A stretch of 6,320 bases of DNA from positions 1 through 6,320 of the forward strand of contig DZCT01000301.1 in the NCBI GenBank assembly GCA_022736535.1. Direction: 5' to 3'. Positions 1-5,412 of this stretch are shown piece by piece. Origin of the DNA: Desulfatirhabdium butyrativorans. Its GTDB lineage: Bacteria > Desulfobacterota > Desulfobacteria > Desulfobacterales > JAIFKL01. Under the pieces are notes generated by a model, which was given only the letters and a program-made list of their open reading frames with translations, was not told the origin of the DNA and did not search any database. The position numbers and the translations under genes were made by a program. Within the stretch, counting starts at the first letter, position 1. Each line of letters begins with the position of its first letter.

Positions 1-27
1 CTGCGTATCCTCCGCGTCCTTTGCGGT
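1..27. repeat. Dispersed CTGCG..CCTTTGCGG-type repeat fragment, cut by window edge
   Basis: The first bases read CTGCGTATCCTCCGCGTCC followed by TTTGCGGT, which resembles the dispersed intergenic repeat usually seen as TCTGCGTCCTTTGCGG in repeat-rich environmental genomes. The left part is outside the window. The rest of the sequence up to the phosphatase stop (about 28-85) holds no gene, RNA or clear terminator that I can see. It includes GCCATCGGAATGACA, which may be a remnant of another dispersed repeat. The family assignment is from recognition of the pattern, not from a second copy in this window. Confidence 0.45.
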
Positions 28-85
28 AAAAAATTATGTCGAACTCACGTTAAAAAAGCCATCGGAATGACATGGAAGATTCATT

Positions 86-113
86 TCTCAAATCTCAATT
101 CTCAATTCTCAAA
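86..113. repeat. Heptanucleotide tandem repeat, four units (TCTCAAA/TCTCAAT)
   Basis: Four consecutive 7-mers run TCTCAAA, TCTCAAT, TCTCAAT, TCTCAAA. On the minus strand this is (TTGAGA[A/T])n. The stop codon of the sensor phosphatase (TGA, 95-97) lies inside the second unit, so the last five residues of that protein, LRIEN, are repeat-encoded. The same unit recurs at 5413-5438, again over a stop codon. It resembles the short tandemly repeated heptanucleotides (STRRs) known from cyanobacteria; that comparison is by format only. Confidence 0.9.
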
Positions 114-2326
114 AATCCGAATCCGATAACGGTTATATCGTCTCTCTGTTCTTCTTCATCTTTCCATTCCATATAGGCTTCTCTGATGCACTTTTCCTGT
201 TCTTCAAAAGGTTTCCCCCGGATTTCTTTCAGCAGGGAACGAAAGCGTTTGTTTCCGAAAGGCAGATGTCCCGGTCCCCCGGGCTGATCGGTAATCCCGT
301 CTGTTGCCATATAAAACGACATGCCTTCCTGAATCGGAATCTCATGATTTGTAAAATTGAAATCAGGGTTTGCGTCTTTATATCCGATGCTCTGCCTGTC
401 GCCTTTGACAATCCTGAGCGTATCCCTGAAAGTACAGACCAGCGGAATTTTTGCGCCTGCAAAGGTCAGCACCCGGGTTTTCACATTCACAAAGAGGATG
501 CCCGCATCCATACCGTCATCGGAACCGGCATTTTTTTCATTGGAAGAATATAAAGATGTTTTGACCGCCGCATTAAGCGATTTCAGTATCTGTGAGGGAT
601 TGTTATAATAATCTTTCTGCATCGTTTCTTTAAACGCTGTTCCTGCCAGCATGGTCATCAGCGCGCCGGGAATGCCGTGACCGGTACAGTCTATGAGCGC
701 CAGCAGCCAGCCCTCGTCAAATTCATCGAGCAGATAAATATCGCCTCCCACAATATATTTGGGTTCGTCTATGATAAAATAGTGCTTCAGACATCGGTTT
801 ACCACGGCTTTGGAGGGCAGAAGCGAGCGTTGGATGCGTTCTGCGTAACGGATATTTTCCATAATGGTGGTATTGGCATAAGCCACCTGCTCAAGAGTTG
901 CCCGCAGTTCGCCGGTTCTTTCTTCCACAATCTGCTCCATCATCAGGGCAGCCTCTTCCTGCGCGGCAAAAGCCTCGTGACGGACTTTCAATATTTTCTC
1001 ATACGCCAGCAGTTTTTCTTTGCGCTCGGCATTGATCCGGTCTGCCAGCCCCAGTCCCAGCAGAATGACCAGCATCGCGGAACCGATCTGCATGACATAA
1101 ACCGTCAAAAAATTGCTGGGCAGAATACCGAAAGATTTCAGACCGTAAAGAATCGCTCCGACCACAAAGGCAAACCATGCGATCATAAAATACAATGCCG
1201 GACCATAGCCTTTTCTCAGACAGAAAAGCCCTGCCAGCAGAACTGCCCCCAACCCCGGCATGACACATAAAACCGCCATTTTGACGCTTGCCGCATAGCT
1301 GTTCAGCGTCACAGAAAGCACAGCAACCCCTGCCGACAGGGCGATAAAAACGAAAAGAACTCGGTCTGTACGGGGCGCATTGATTTCGGTATTCAGAAAA
1401 GACCGGGTAAACTGTGCAATCCACAAGCCTGTAAATACAATAAAAAAAGGAACTGTGCGATTGAACCATCGGGGACTCTCTGACCACAGATACTGATAGC
1501 CCTCGCCGCTCAGAGACAGTTGAAAAAGCGTGTAACTGACAATATACAGGACATAAAAAAGATAGCTTCTGTCCCTGACCGAAACAAACAGAAAGAGATT
1601 GTAACATGCCATTGCCAGCATCAGCCCGTAATAAATTCCGGACACATACTGCTGTGCCGAAACTTTTTCCGCAAAAGCCGCCGGGGACCAGAGCGTAAAA
1701 GAAAATTCCATTGTTCCGGCAGTTTTGATGCGGAAATACAGGGTCTGTGTCTGCCCGGGCGCTGTCTCCGCCCGAAAAACAAAATGATGGTGTTTTATAT
1801 CCCGATGCCGGAAAGGCAGCATGTCACCGGTTTTTCCTTTTTTTACAATGTCTTGTTCATCGGCTGTCCAGCATTCCACCTCATCTAAGAGCGGATAGCC
1901 TATTTCTATAAACCATTCTTTTTTTTCCGCTGTAGAACGAGTTTTCAACTCGTTTTGATAATTCAGCGTCAATCTGACCCAGAAAACAGCATCTGTATAG
2001 CCGAAATTCTGTACCTGTTTTCTGCTTTCAACAAATTTTTCAGAGAGTTGGGGCGATGCCACATCATTGACAGACCATCGGCCGGTTCTGTCTTCTATAT
2101 ACGAGATATGAGTACCCAGCGGATATTGGTCCGTATTTTCATTCAGAACAGCAACTTCAGAGGCCCCGGCCGCTGATATGCACATAAAAAAAAGCAGAAA
2201 AAGGGATAAGAAGTGAGAAGTGAGAAGTGAGAAGTGAGAAATTAAATTCCCTTCCCTTTTCCCGCTTCCGGCTTCCGGCTTCTCATTTGTCACTTTCCGT
2301 TGATTCCTGCACTTCTTACTTCTCAC
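95..2326 (-). CDS. 7TMR-DISM sensor / SpoIIE-type PP2C serine phosphatase, membrane protein
   Basis: This is a 743-residue signalling protein, probably in the inner membrane with a periplasmic sensor half and a cytoplasmic output half. A hydrophobic signal segment (about 29-50) ends at AAGA. A 7TMR-DISMED2-like extracellular domain follows (about 62-215, with FWVRLTL and the GYPLLDEVE motif), then seven membrane helices (about 228-428), a coiled coil (about 430-495, AERIQRSLLPS at its end) and a SpoIIE/PP2C phosphatase domain (about 505-738). Metal-binding acidic motifs are present: GGD (D529), DCTGHG (D546), DGMDAG (D607), TDGITD and QRDDIT. Such proteins dephosphorylate an STAS or anti-sigma-antagonist partner (RsbU and SiaA are models); no partner gene is in the window. 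The start is uncertain: the GTG at 2326 overlaps the rlmB stop (GTGA), while a GTG at 2293 preceded by AGGA is an alternative. The first 50 residues are largely encoded by heptad repeats. The last residues, LRIEN, are also repeat-derived. The architecture is clear; the signal sensed is unknown. Confidence 0.93.
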   Translation of the reverse strand: MRSKKCRNQRKVTNEKPEAGSGKREGNLISHFSLLTSHFLSLFLLFFMCISAAGASEVAVLNENTDQYPLGTHISYIEDRTGRWSVNDVASPQLSEKFVESRKQVQNFGYTDAVFWVRLTLNYQNELKTRSTAEKKEWFIEIGYPLLDEVECWTADEQDIVKKGKTGDMLPFRHRDIKHHHFVFRAETAPGQTQTLYFRIKTAGTMEFSFTLWSPAAFAEKVSAQQYVSGIYYGLMLAMACYNLFLFVSVRDRSYLFYVLYIVSYTLFQLSLSGEGYQYLWSESPRWFNRTVPFFIVFTGLWIAQFTRSFLNTEINAPRTDRVLFVFIALSAGVAVLSVTLNSYAASVKMAVLCVMPGLGAVLLAGLFCLRKGYGPALYFMIAWFAFVVGAILYGLKSFGILPSNFLTVYVMQIGSAMLVILLGLGLADRINAERKEKLLAYEKILKVRHEAFAAQEEAALMMEQIVEERTGELRATLEQVAYANTTIMENIRYAERIQRSLLPSKAVVNRCLKHYFIIDEPKYIVGGDIYLLDEFDEGWLLALIDCTGHGIPGALMTMLAGTAFKETMQKDYYNNPSQILKSLNAAVKTSLYSSNEKNAGSDDGMDAGILFVNVKTRVLTFAGAKIPLVCTFRDTLRIVKGDRQSIGYKDANPDFNFTNHEIPIQEGMSFYMATDGITDQPGGPGHLPFGNKRFRSLLKEIRGKPFEEQEKCIREAYMEWKDEEEQRDDITVIGFGFLRIEN
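1932..1956. repeat. Short palindromic repeat inside the phosphatase gene
   Basis: The sequence AACGAGTT-TTC-AACTCGTT forms perfect 8-bp arms (1936-1943 and 1947-1954) around a 3-base centre. In the minus-strand reading frame it encodes NELKTRST (about residues 125-132), a loop between two strands of the DISMED2-like sensor domain. The motif resembles dispersed AACGAGTTGAAAACTCGTTC elements I associate with repeat-rich genomes, so an in-frame insertion is likely. No second copy is present in this window to prove that. Confidence 0.55.
2210..2240. repeat. Heptanucleotide tandem repeat AAGTGAG x4, left arm of an inverted pair
   Basis: Four perfect AAGTGAG units occupy 2211-2238 with partial units on both sides. 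On the minus strand they read (CTCACTT)n and encode the hydrophobic core of the phosphatase signal segment (SHFSLLTSHF), giving a 7-residue protein period because 7 nt is read in all three frames. The inverse copy lies at 2312-2339, so the two form a potential long stem. Confidence 0.93.
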
Positions 2327-2339
2327 TTCTCACTTCTCA
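2312..2339. repeat. Heptanucleotide tandem repeat CTTCTCA x4, right arm of an inverted pair
   Basis: The units are CTTCTTA followed by three CTTCTCA, the reverse complement of the array at 2210-2240. The rlmB stop codon (2323-2325) and the GTG start of the phosphatase (2324-2326) both lie inside it, and the last rlmB codons (VRSEK) are repeat-encoded. Between the two arms a related heptad, GCTTCCG, is repeated at 2264-2277 followed by GCTTCTC, so most of 2210-2340 appears built of related 7-mers. Confidence 0.92.
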
Positions 2340-3078
2340 CTTTCATCATCTCCCGCTGGCGAAAAGCTTCATACATGACAAGCGCGCCTGCCACGGAAGC
2401 ATTGAGCGAATCTATCTGTCCGGTCTGGGGAATGCGGATCAGCAGATCGCAATGTTTGCTGACAAGGGGGCGGATGCCTTTTTCCTCTCCTCCAATAACA
2501 AAACCCAGAGAACATGTCAAATCCGTATTAAAAAGCGACTGATTTGCAGCTTTGTCCGTGCCTATAACCCATACGCCTTTTTTTTTCAATTCTTTTATTG
2601 TGCTGACCAAATTTGTCACTCTTGTCACAAGGATATGCTCCATCGCGCCTGCGGAGGCTTTTGACACTGCCGGCGTCGGCAATGCAGACCGGTCTTTCAG
2701 AAGAATCACGCCGTCAACGCCCGCGCACAGGGCAGTCCGAATCAGCGCGCCCAGATTGTTTGTGTCCGAGACCGTATCCGGTATGAGCAGAAAAGGCTGA
2801 CGGGCTGAGGATTCGGCTTTGTCAAAAATATCCGAAAGTTCGGCAAAAGGATAGGGACTGACGCGTGCGGCGACGCCTTGATGATGATCTGTGCCTGTCA
2901 TTGCCTTCACTTGGGAAAGGGAAATTCTTTTGACAGGAATATGACAGGATTCCGCATCTGTTGCAAGCTTTTCAAGCCGTGGCGAAGATTTTGCCATGCA
3001 GATTTCAACAAAATCTCTTCTGGCTGCCCGAAGCGCTTCAAGAACCGGATGAATGCCGTAAAGTATCTCTGTTTTCAT
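2323..3078 (-). CDS. rlmB: 23S rRNA (guanosine-2'-O-)-methyltransferase, SpoU/TrmH family
   Basis: This 251-residue SPOUT enzyme is expected to transfer a methyl group from S-adenosylmethionine to the 2'-O of G2251 (E. coli numbering) in the peptidyl-transferase region of 23S rRNA. The N-terminal substrate-binding domain spans about 5-75, with GIHPVLEAL and the conserved HQG at 65-68. The catalytic knotted domain spans about 95-240. Its three SpoU motifs are present: NNLGALIRTA (107-116, catalytic R114), GFVIGGEEKGI (192-202) and IPQTGQIDSLNASVAGA (216-232). The length is usual for the family. The ATG start at 3078 gives the standard MKTEILYGIHPV opening, although no good Shine-Dalgarno sequence precedes it. 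The C-terminal VRSEK is translated from a heptad repeat. Its stop overlaps the phosphatase GTG by 4 nt, which implies translational coupling. RlmB is the best call; the related tRNA TrmH enzymes lack this N-terminal domain. Confidence 0.93.
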   Translation of the reverse strand: MKTEILYGIHPVLEALRAARRDFVEICMAKSSPRLEKLATDAESCHIPVKRISLSQVKAMTGTDHHQGVAARVSPYPFAELSDIFDKAESSARQPFLLIPDTVSDTNNLGALIRTALCAGVDGVILLKDRSALPTPAVSKASAGAMEHILVTRVTNLVSTIKELKKKGVWVIGTDKAANQSLFNTDLTCSLGFVIGGEEKGIRPLVSKHCDLLIRIPQTGQIDSLNASVAGALVMYEAFRQREMMKVRSEK

Positions 3079-3125
3079 TTATATAGTGTGCTGCTGTTTT
3101 TTTTTGCCACGAAGGGACATGAAAG

Positions 3126-3154
3126 AAACTAAGTTTTTTTAAAAAACTTAGTTT
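3126..3154. repeat. AT-rich perfect palindrome, copy 1
   Basis: AAACTAAGTTTTTT and AAAAAACTTAGTTT form 14-bp perfect arms around a single T. It sits in the gap downstream of gmk and upstream of rlmB. It could form a weak hairpin in RNA or a cruciform in DNA. Its low GC content makes it a poor classical terminator. Confidence 0.8.
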
Positions 3155-3191
3155 TTCCTGCTGTTTTTTTTGCCACGAAGGGACACGAAAG

Positions 3192-3220
3192 AACCTAAGT
3201 TTTTTTAAAAAACTCAGGTT
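3192..3220. repeat. AT-rich palindrome, copy 2 (one mismatch)
   Basis: AACCTAAGTTTTTT pairs with AAAAAACTCAGGTT around one T, with a single mismatch at 3197/3215. In a minus-strand transcript that mismatch becomes a G-U wobble, so the stem would persist in the RNA made from the genes here. It differs from copy 1 by paired changes near the arm tips (CT/AG to CC/GG), which suggests that arm complementarity is maintained. Confidence 0.75.
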
Positions 3221-3252
3221 TTCCAAAACAAGCCCGTCATTCTCAAACCGAA

Positions 3253-3282
3253 CTTGTCATTCTGAGCGGAGCGAAGAATCTC
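3253..3282. repeat. TCATTCTGAGCGGAGCGAAG dispersed repeat
   Basis: CTTGTCATTCTGAGCGGAGC continues with GAAGAATCTC, a widely recognised intergenic repeat in many environmental bacteria. A second, shorter copy lies at 3342-3360. Together with the 66-bp duplication and a TTCGTGTCC-type element it fills the 290-bp gap between gmk and rlmB. I see no gene or convincing promoter in this gap. Confidence 0.75.
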
Positions 3283-3341
3283 TTCGCGCCTCATTCGTGT
3301 AACAATTCGTGTCCGTTCGTGGCTGAATCATAAAAGCGATT

Positions 3342-3360
3342 TTGTCATTCTGAGCGGAGC
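3342..3360. repeat. Truncated second copy of the TCATTCTGAGCGGAGC repeat
   Basis: TTGTCATTCTGAGCGGAGC is identical to 3254-3272 and then diverges (AGGG instead of GAAG). It lies 8 nt downstream of the gmk stop codon in the direction of transcription. Confidence 0.8.
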
Positions 3361-3368
3361 AGGGTTCA

Positions 3369-4010
3369 TCACCTAACCGCTACCCGATATGTTTCCACAA
3401 TCTCAATCAGCTCCTTTTCAGTATCCGGAAGCCGGTCATTCACAATAATATGGCGGTACCGGTCTTTTTCCGCCATTTCTTTTTCCGCATGAATCAGACG
3501 CGCGGCAATCACTTCCTTTTTGTCTGTGGCTCTGGATTCCAAACGGGATTTCAGCAGCTCAAACGACGGCGGCATAATAAAAATCGTCACCGCTTCGGGG
3601 TATCGTCTGATGATCTGCCGCATTCCCTGAACATCAATGTCCAACAGCACGTCATGTCCGGCGGACACGGCTGTATCTAAAAATTCGGCGGACGTGCCGT
3701 AAAAATTCCCGTGAAGTTCTGCCCATTCCGCCCATTTGCCTGTGGCGATTCCTTTTTCAAATACATCTTTTGAGATGAAAAAATAATCAATCCCCTCGGT
3801 TTCACCGGCGCGGGGCTGGCGGGTGGTATAAGACACGGAAAAGCGCAGATCGGGAAAACGGGCAAGCAGCGTCTTGCAAAGCGTTGTTTTACCGGCTCCC
3901 GAAGGCGCGGAAAGAATAAAAAGTCTGCCCCGGGTTCGGGCGGATGCCGGGTTCGGGGTTCGGGGTTCGGGGTTCGGGGATTCAGTCATCGTTTTCATCC
4001 GAATGGTCAT
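3369..4010 (-). CDS. gmk: Guanylate kinase with repeat-encoded N-terminal extension
   Basis: The enzyme phosphorylates GMP to GDP with ATP in the cytoplasm, an essential step of GTP and dGTP synthesis. The P-loop is SAPSGAGKTT (34-43). The GMP-binding region follows, with SVSYTTRQPRAGE (58-70), GIDYFF and HGNFYGTS (100-107). DIDVQG (124-129), the arginine-rich lid RLESRATD (156-163) and IIVND (188-192) complete a normal guanylate kinase. The core is intact. The first 27 residues are unusual: MTESPNPEPRTPNPAS is translated from four GTTCGGG heptads. The ATG at 4010 was chosen because AAGGAGATGG lies about 13 nt upstream; ATGs at 3998 and 3989 are alternatives, and all lie upstream of the repeat. 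After the repeat no ATG, GTG or TTG occurs before the P-loop, so translation must pass through it. The start overlaps the end of the remA-like gene by 29 nt, implying coupling. Confidence 0.95.
   Translation of the reverse strand: MTIRMKTMTESPNPEPRTPNPASARTRGRLFILSAPSGAGKTTLCKTLLARFPDLRFSVSYTTRQPRAGETEGIDYFFISKDVFEKGIATGKWAEWAELHGNFYGTSAEFLDTAVSAGHDVLLDIDVQGMRQIIRRYPEAVTIFIMPPSFELLKSRLESRATDKKEVIAARLIHAEKEMAEKDRYRHIIVNDRLPDTEKELIEIVETYRVAVR
3951..3979. repeat. Heptanucleotide tandem repeat GTTCGGG x4 inside gmk
   Basis: Four perfect GTTCGGG units (3951-3978) are followed by one further G. A partial related copy, GGGTTCGGG, lies at 3932-3940. The array begins 2 nt past the stop codon of the remA-like gene and lies wholly in the gmk reading frame, where it encodes the SPNPEPRTPNP segment. 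A gain or loss of one unit would shift the gmk frame. Confidence 0.95.
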
Positions 4011-4335
4011 CTGTTTTTTCCATCTCCTTTTCAGAAAGTTCCGGGGAGAGGGGGATCTGTTTTTTATCGCTGCGGGCAGTTTTGTCAGGTTCTTTCAGCA
4101 TCTCATATCGCTGTGATATGGTTTCCGCCTGAATTGCGGAGAGAATCACATGATTGCTGTCCGTGATGATGATTGAACGTGTTTTCCGTCCGTGGGTGGC
4201 ATCCACCAGCCGTTTTTCTTCTTTTGCTTCGTCTTTCAGACGTTTCATGGGGGCAGAGTTGGGAGAAACAATGGCAATCACCCGCTCGGCGACCACCGTA
4301 CTCCCGAAACCGATATTCAACAAACTTTGTTCCAT
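3982..4335 (-). CDS. remA: RemA/DUF370-family DNA-binding regulator-like protein with acidic tail
   Basis: Residues 1-78 match the RemA (YlzA, DUF370) family closely: MEQSLLNIGFGSTVVAERVI, IVSPNSAPMKRLKDEA, LVDATHGRKTRSIIITDSNH and LSAIQAETISQR. In Bacillus RemA is an oligomeric DNA-binding activator of matrix and osmoprotection genes, with arginines at 18, 50 and 51 implicated in binding; here R18, R50, K51 and R53 are present. Its function in Gram-negative bacteria is poorly known. The protein is 117 residues, longer than the usual 85-95, because of a charged, probably disordered tail (about 80-117) ending DDHSDENDD, whose codons overlap the gmk start. An upstream in-frame start at 4386 is rejected because its added residues come from a palindromic repeat, while GGGAG sits 5 nt before the ATG at 4335. 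The position between yicC and gmk is the conserved one for this family. Confidence 0.9.
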   Translation of the reverse strand: MEQSLLNIGFGSTVVAERVIAIVSPNSAPMKRLKDEAKEEKRLVDATHGRKTRSIIITDSNHVILSAIQAETISQRYEMLKEPDKTARSDKKQIPLSPELSEKEMEKTDDHSDENDD

Positions 4336-4340
4336 GCGTT

Positions 4341-4345
4341 CTCCC
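4341..4345 (-). promoter_or_regulatory. Ribosome binding site deciding the remA-like start
   Basis: On the minus strand GGGAG is followed by AACGC and ATG (5-nt spacing). It supports the family-typical MEQSLLNIGFG start over the longer reading frame. Confidence 0.7.
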
Positions 4346-4357
4346 GGAGGATAAGTG

Positions 4358-4397
4358 ATAATTGAGAAGTGAGAAATATTTCTCACTTCTCAATTAT
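4358..4397. repeat. Perfect 40-bp palindrome over the yicC stop codon
   Basis: The two 20-bp arms (4358-4377 and 4378-4397) are exactly complementary with no spacer. Each arm holds one TTGAGAA and one GTGAGAA heptad, the same units as the tandem arrays elsewhere in the window. The yicC stop TAA (4394-4396) lies within the outer arm, and the remA-like RBS is 13 bp beyond the other end. In RNA it would form a strong hairpin between the two genes. It has no U tract after it, so I do not call it a terminator; it might stabilise the yicC message end or affect remA expression. Confidence 0.9.
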
Positions 4398-5275
4398 TCA
4401 ATATTCTGAACCTGTTCTCTGATTTTTTCAAGTTCGGATTTAAGGGCGACGATGATATGGGAAACATCCGCATTTCCCGATTTGGACCCCATCGTGTTAA
4501 ACTCCCGGTTAAATTCCTGCAATAAAAAATTGAGTTTCCGGCCCGGCGTCTCTTCCGAGTCCATAATAGAACGAAACTGCCGGATATGGCTTCTGGCTCT
4601 GAGAATTTCTTCGGAAATATCGCTTCGATCCGCAAGAAATGCCGCTTCCTGTGCAATCCGTGAGGGATCAATCTCCGTAATGCCTCGGGTCAGGGCTTCA
4701 ATGCGCTCTTTCAGGCGTTCCTGATAATGAAACAGAAGATCGCCGGCTTTTGCTTCGATTTCATTCATACTGTCTTCAATATACGCAAGGCGGGTGATAA
4801 AATCTCCGGCAATAAATTCGCCCTCTTTTTTCCGCATGGCATTGAGTTCGTCCAGCGCCTCGCTGATACAGTCTCTGATGTCGGTCCAGCGTTTTTCAAT
4901 ATCCGTATCTGTTTCAGCCGGTTTGATAATGCCGCCGACGCCTGCCAACAGTTCCAGCGAAATGCCCGTATCAAAACCGAACATCGCTTTCAGACGCAGC
5001 AGGGCTTGATGATATGCCGCAGCTTTTGTCTCGTTGACTTCAAAGACGCAGGCTTCTTCGGAATCGTCTTTTATGTGTAATTTAATTTCGATTCTGCCTC
5101 TTGTCACTTTTTCTGAAACCAATGCCTTTATTTTTTCTTCAAGCGCAATATAACTTTGGGGAATACGCAGCACCAGATCGAGGTATCTGCTGTTGTAAGA
5201 ACGGACTTCAACTCTGATTTCCATGCTCTCTATCGTGCGTTCCGCTCGGGAAAAAGCCGTCATGCTTTTCATCAT
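4394..5275 (-). CDS. yicC: YicC/YloC-family endoribonuclease
   Basis: This 293-residue protein has both conserved regions of the family. The N-terminal YicC domain (about 1-155) has MKSMTAFSR, SYNSRYLDL, LRIP, the TRGRIE segment and LLAGVGGIIKP. The C-terminal DUF1732 domain (about 208-293) has AFLADRSDISEEILRARSH, GRKLNFLLQEFNREFNTMGS and ADVSHIIVALKSELEKIREQ. E. coli YicC and B. subtilis YloC are reported as cytoplasmic ribonucleases; YicC has been linked to small-RNA turnover. The frame is open to 5422, but the 49 extra residues (including TQRRKDHRDHRV and SVVSVVFF) are translated from the CACAGAG palindrome, so I start at the ATG at 5275. MMKSMTAFSR fits the family opening, and AAGGT precedes it by 6 nt. 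The stop lies in a 40-bp palindrome. The gene heads the conserved yicC-remA-gmk cluster and lies 144 nt after the DUF4416 stop. Confidence 0.93.
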   Translation of the reverse strand: MMKSMTAFSRAERTIESMEIRVEVRSYNSRYLDLVLRIPQSYIALEEKIKALVSEKVTRGRIEIKLHIKDDSEEACVFEVNETKAAAYHQALLRLKAMFGFDTGISLELLAGVGGIIKPAETDTDIEKRWTDIRDCISEALDELNAMRKKEGEFIAGDFITRLAYIEDSMNEIEAKAGDLLFHYQERLKERIEALTRGITEIDPSRIAQEAAFLADRSDISEEILRARSHIRQFRSIMDSEETPGRKLNFLLQEFNREFNTMGSKSGNADVSHIIVALKSELEKIREQVQNIE

Positions 5276-5306
5276 TTTCAGACCTTGATTTATAGGTAAA
5301 ATATTT

Positions 5307-5411
5307 TTTCCCACAGAGGACACAGAGTTGAAAAAAACCACAGAGACCACAGAGAAATTTAAAACTCTGTGATCTCTGTGGTCTTTTCTTCTCTGTGTCC
5401 TCTGTGGGAAA
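5307..5411. repeat. 105-bp CACAGAG palindromic repeat element
   Basis: The outer 21 bp of each end (from TTTCCCACAGAGG) are exact inverse copies. Further in, the arms continue with two mismatched bases, a 1-nt bulge and one more mismatch up to a short AAATTTAAAA centre near 5359. The left arm carries CACAGAG at 5312, 5321, 5339 and 5348, in pairs with 9-bp period. It lies between the DUF4416 stop and the yicC start. It may act as a transcript-folding barrier for both flanks. The arrangement resembles a REP or MITE-like non-coding element, but no target duplication or transposase is visible. Confidence 0.92.
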
Positions 5412-5412
5412 C

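Larger units (their letters stand above)
3091..3224. repeat. 66-bp tandem direct duplication with internal palindromes
   Basis: Two adjacent copies with a 66-bp period start at CTGCTG (3091 and 3158). Each contains a T tract, GCCACGAAGGGACA[T/C]GAA (3106-3123 and 3172-3189) and a palindrome. An imperfect inverted partner of the GCCACGAAGG part, TTCGTGTCCGTTCGTGGC, lies at 3306-3323 with 17 of 18 bases complementary to the second copy. The minus-strand reading frame across this duplication produces a repetitive peptide that I do not regard as a gene. Confidence 0.88.

Noticed and set aside
677..1270. Plus-strand open frame of 197 codons opposite the phosphatase gene
   Set aside because: It lies wholly antisense to a well-supported coding region with intact domains, and its translation shows no recognisable motif. 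The other plus-strand frames are rejected for the same reason.
2210..2339. CRISPR array or integron-like site
   Set aside because: Repeat units are 7 bp without unique spacers, and the inverted arrangement does not fit CRISPR. No cas genes or integrase are present.
3079..3090. TATATA box just upstream of rlmB
   Set aside because: It is within 10 nt of the start codon, too close for a -10 unless the message is leaderless, and no -35 is seen.
3038..3226. Minus-strand reading frame of 62 codons with an internal duplication (FLKKL..VPSWQKK)
   Set aside because: It is a translation of the 66-bp tandem duplication and its palindromes, overlaps the rlmB start, and has no ribosome site or family resemblance.
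4336..4386. Longer start for the remA-like gene adding 17 residues
   Set aside because: The extra residues come from the 40-bp palindrome, and a good ribosome site precedes the family-typical ATG at 4335.
5276..5306. Promoter for yicC with TATAAA-like -10
   Set aside because: A CTATAAAT sequence is present on the minus strand near 5289-5296, but the hexamer 17 bp upstream (TCTGTG) does not resemble a -35 and AT-rich matches are expected by chance here.
5307..5411. Insertion sequence or transposon end
   Set aside because: The inverted repeat has no transposase or clear target-site duplication. It is better described as a non-coding palindromic repeat.
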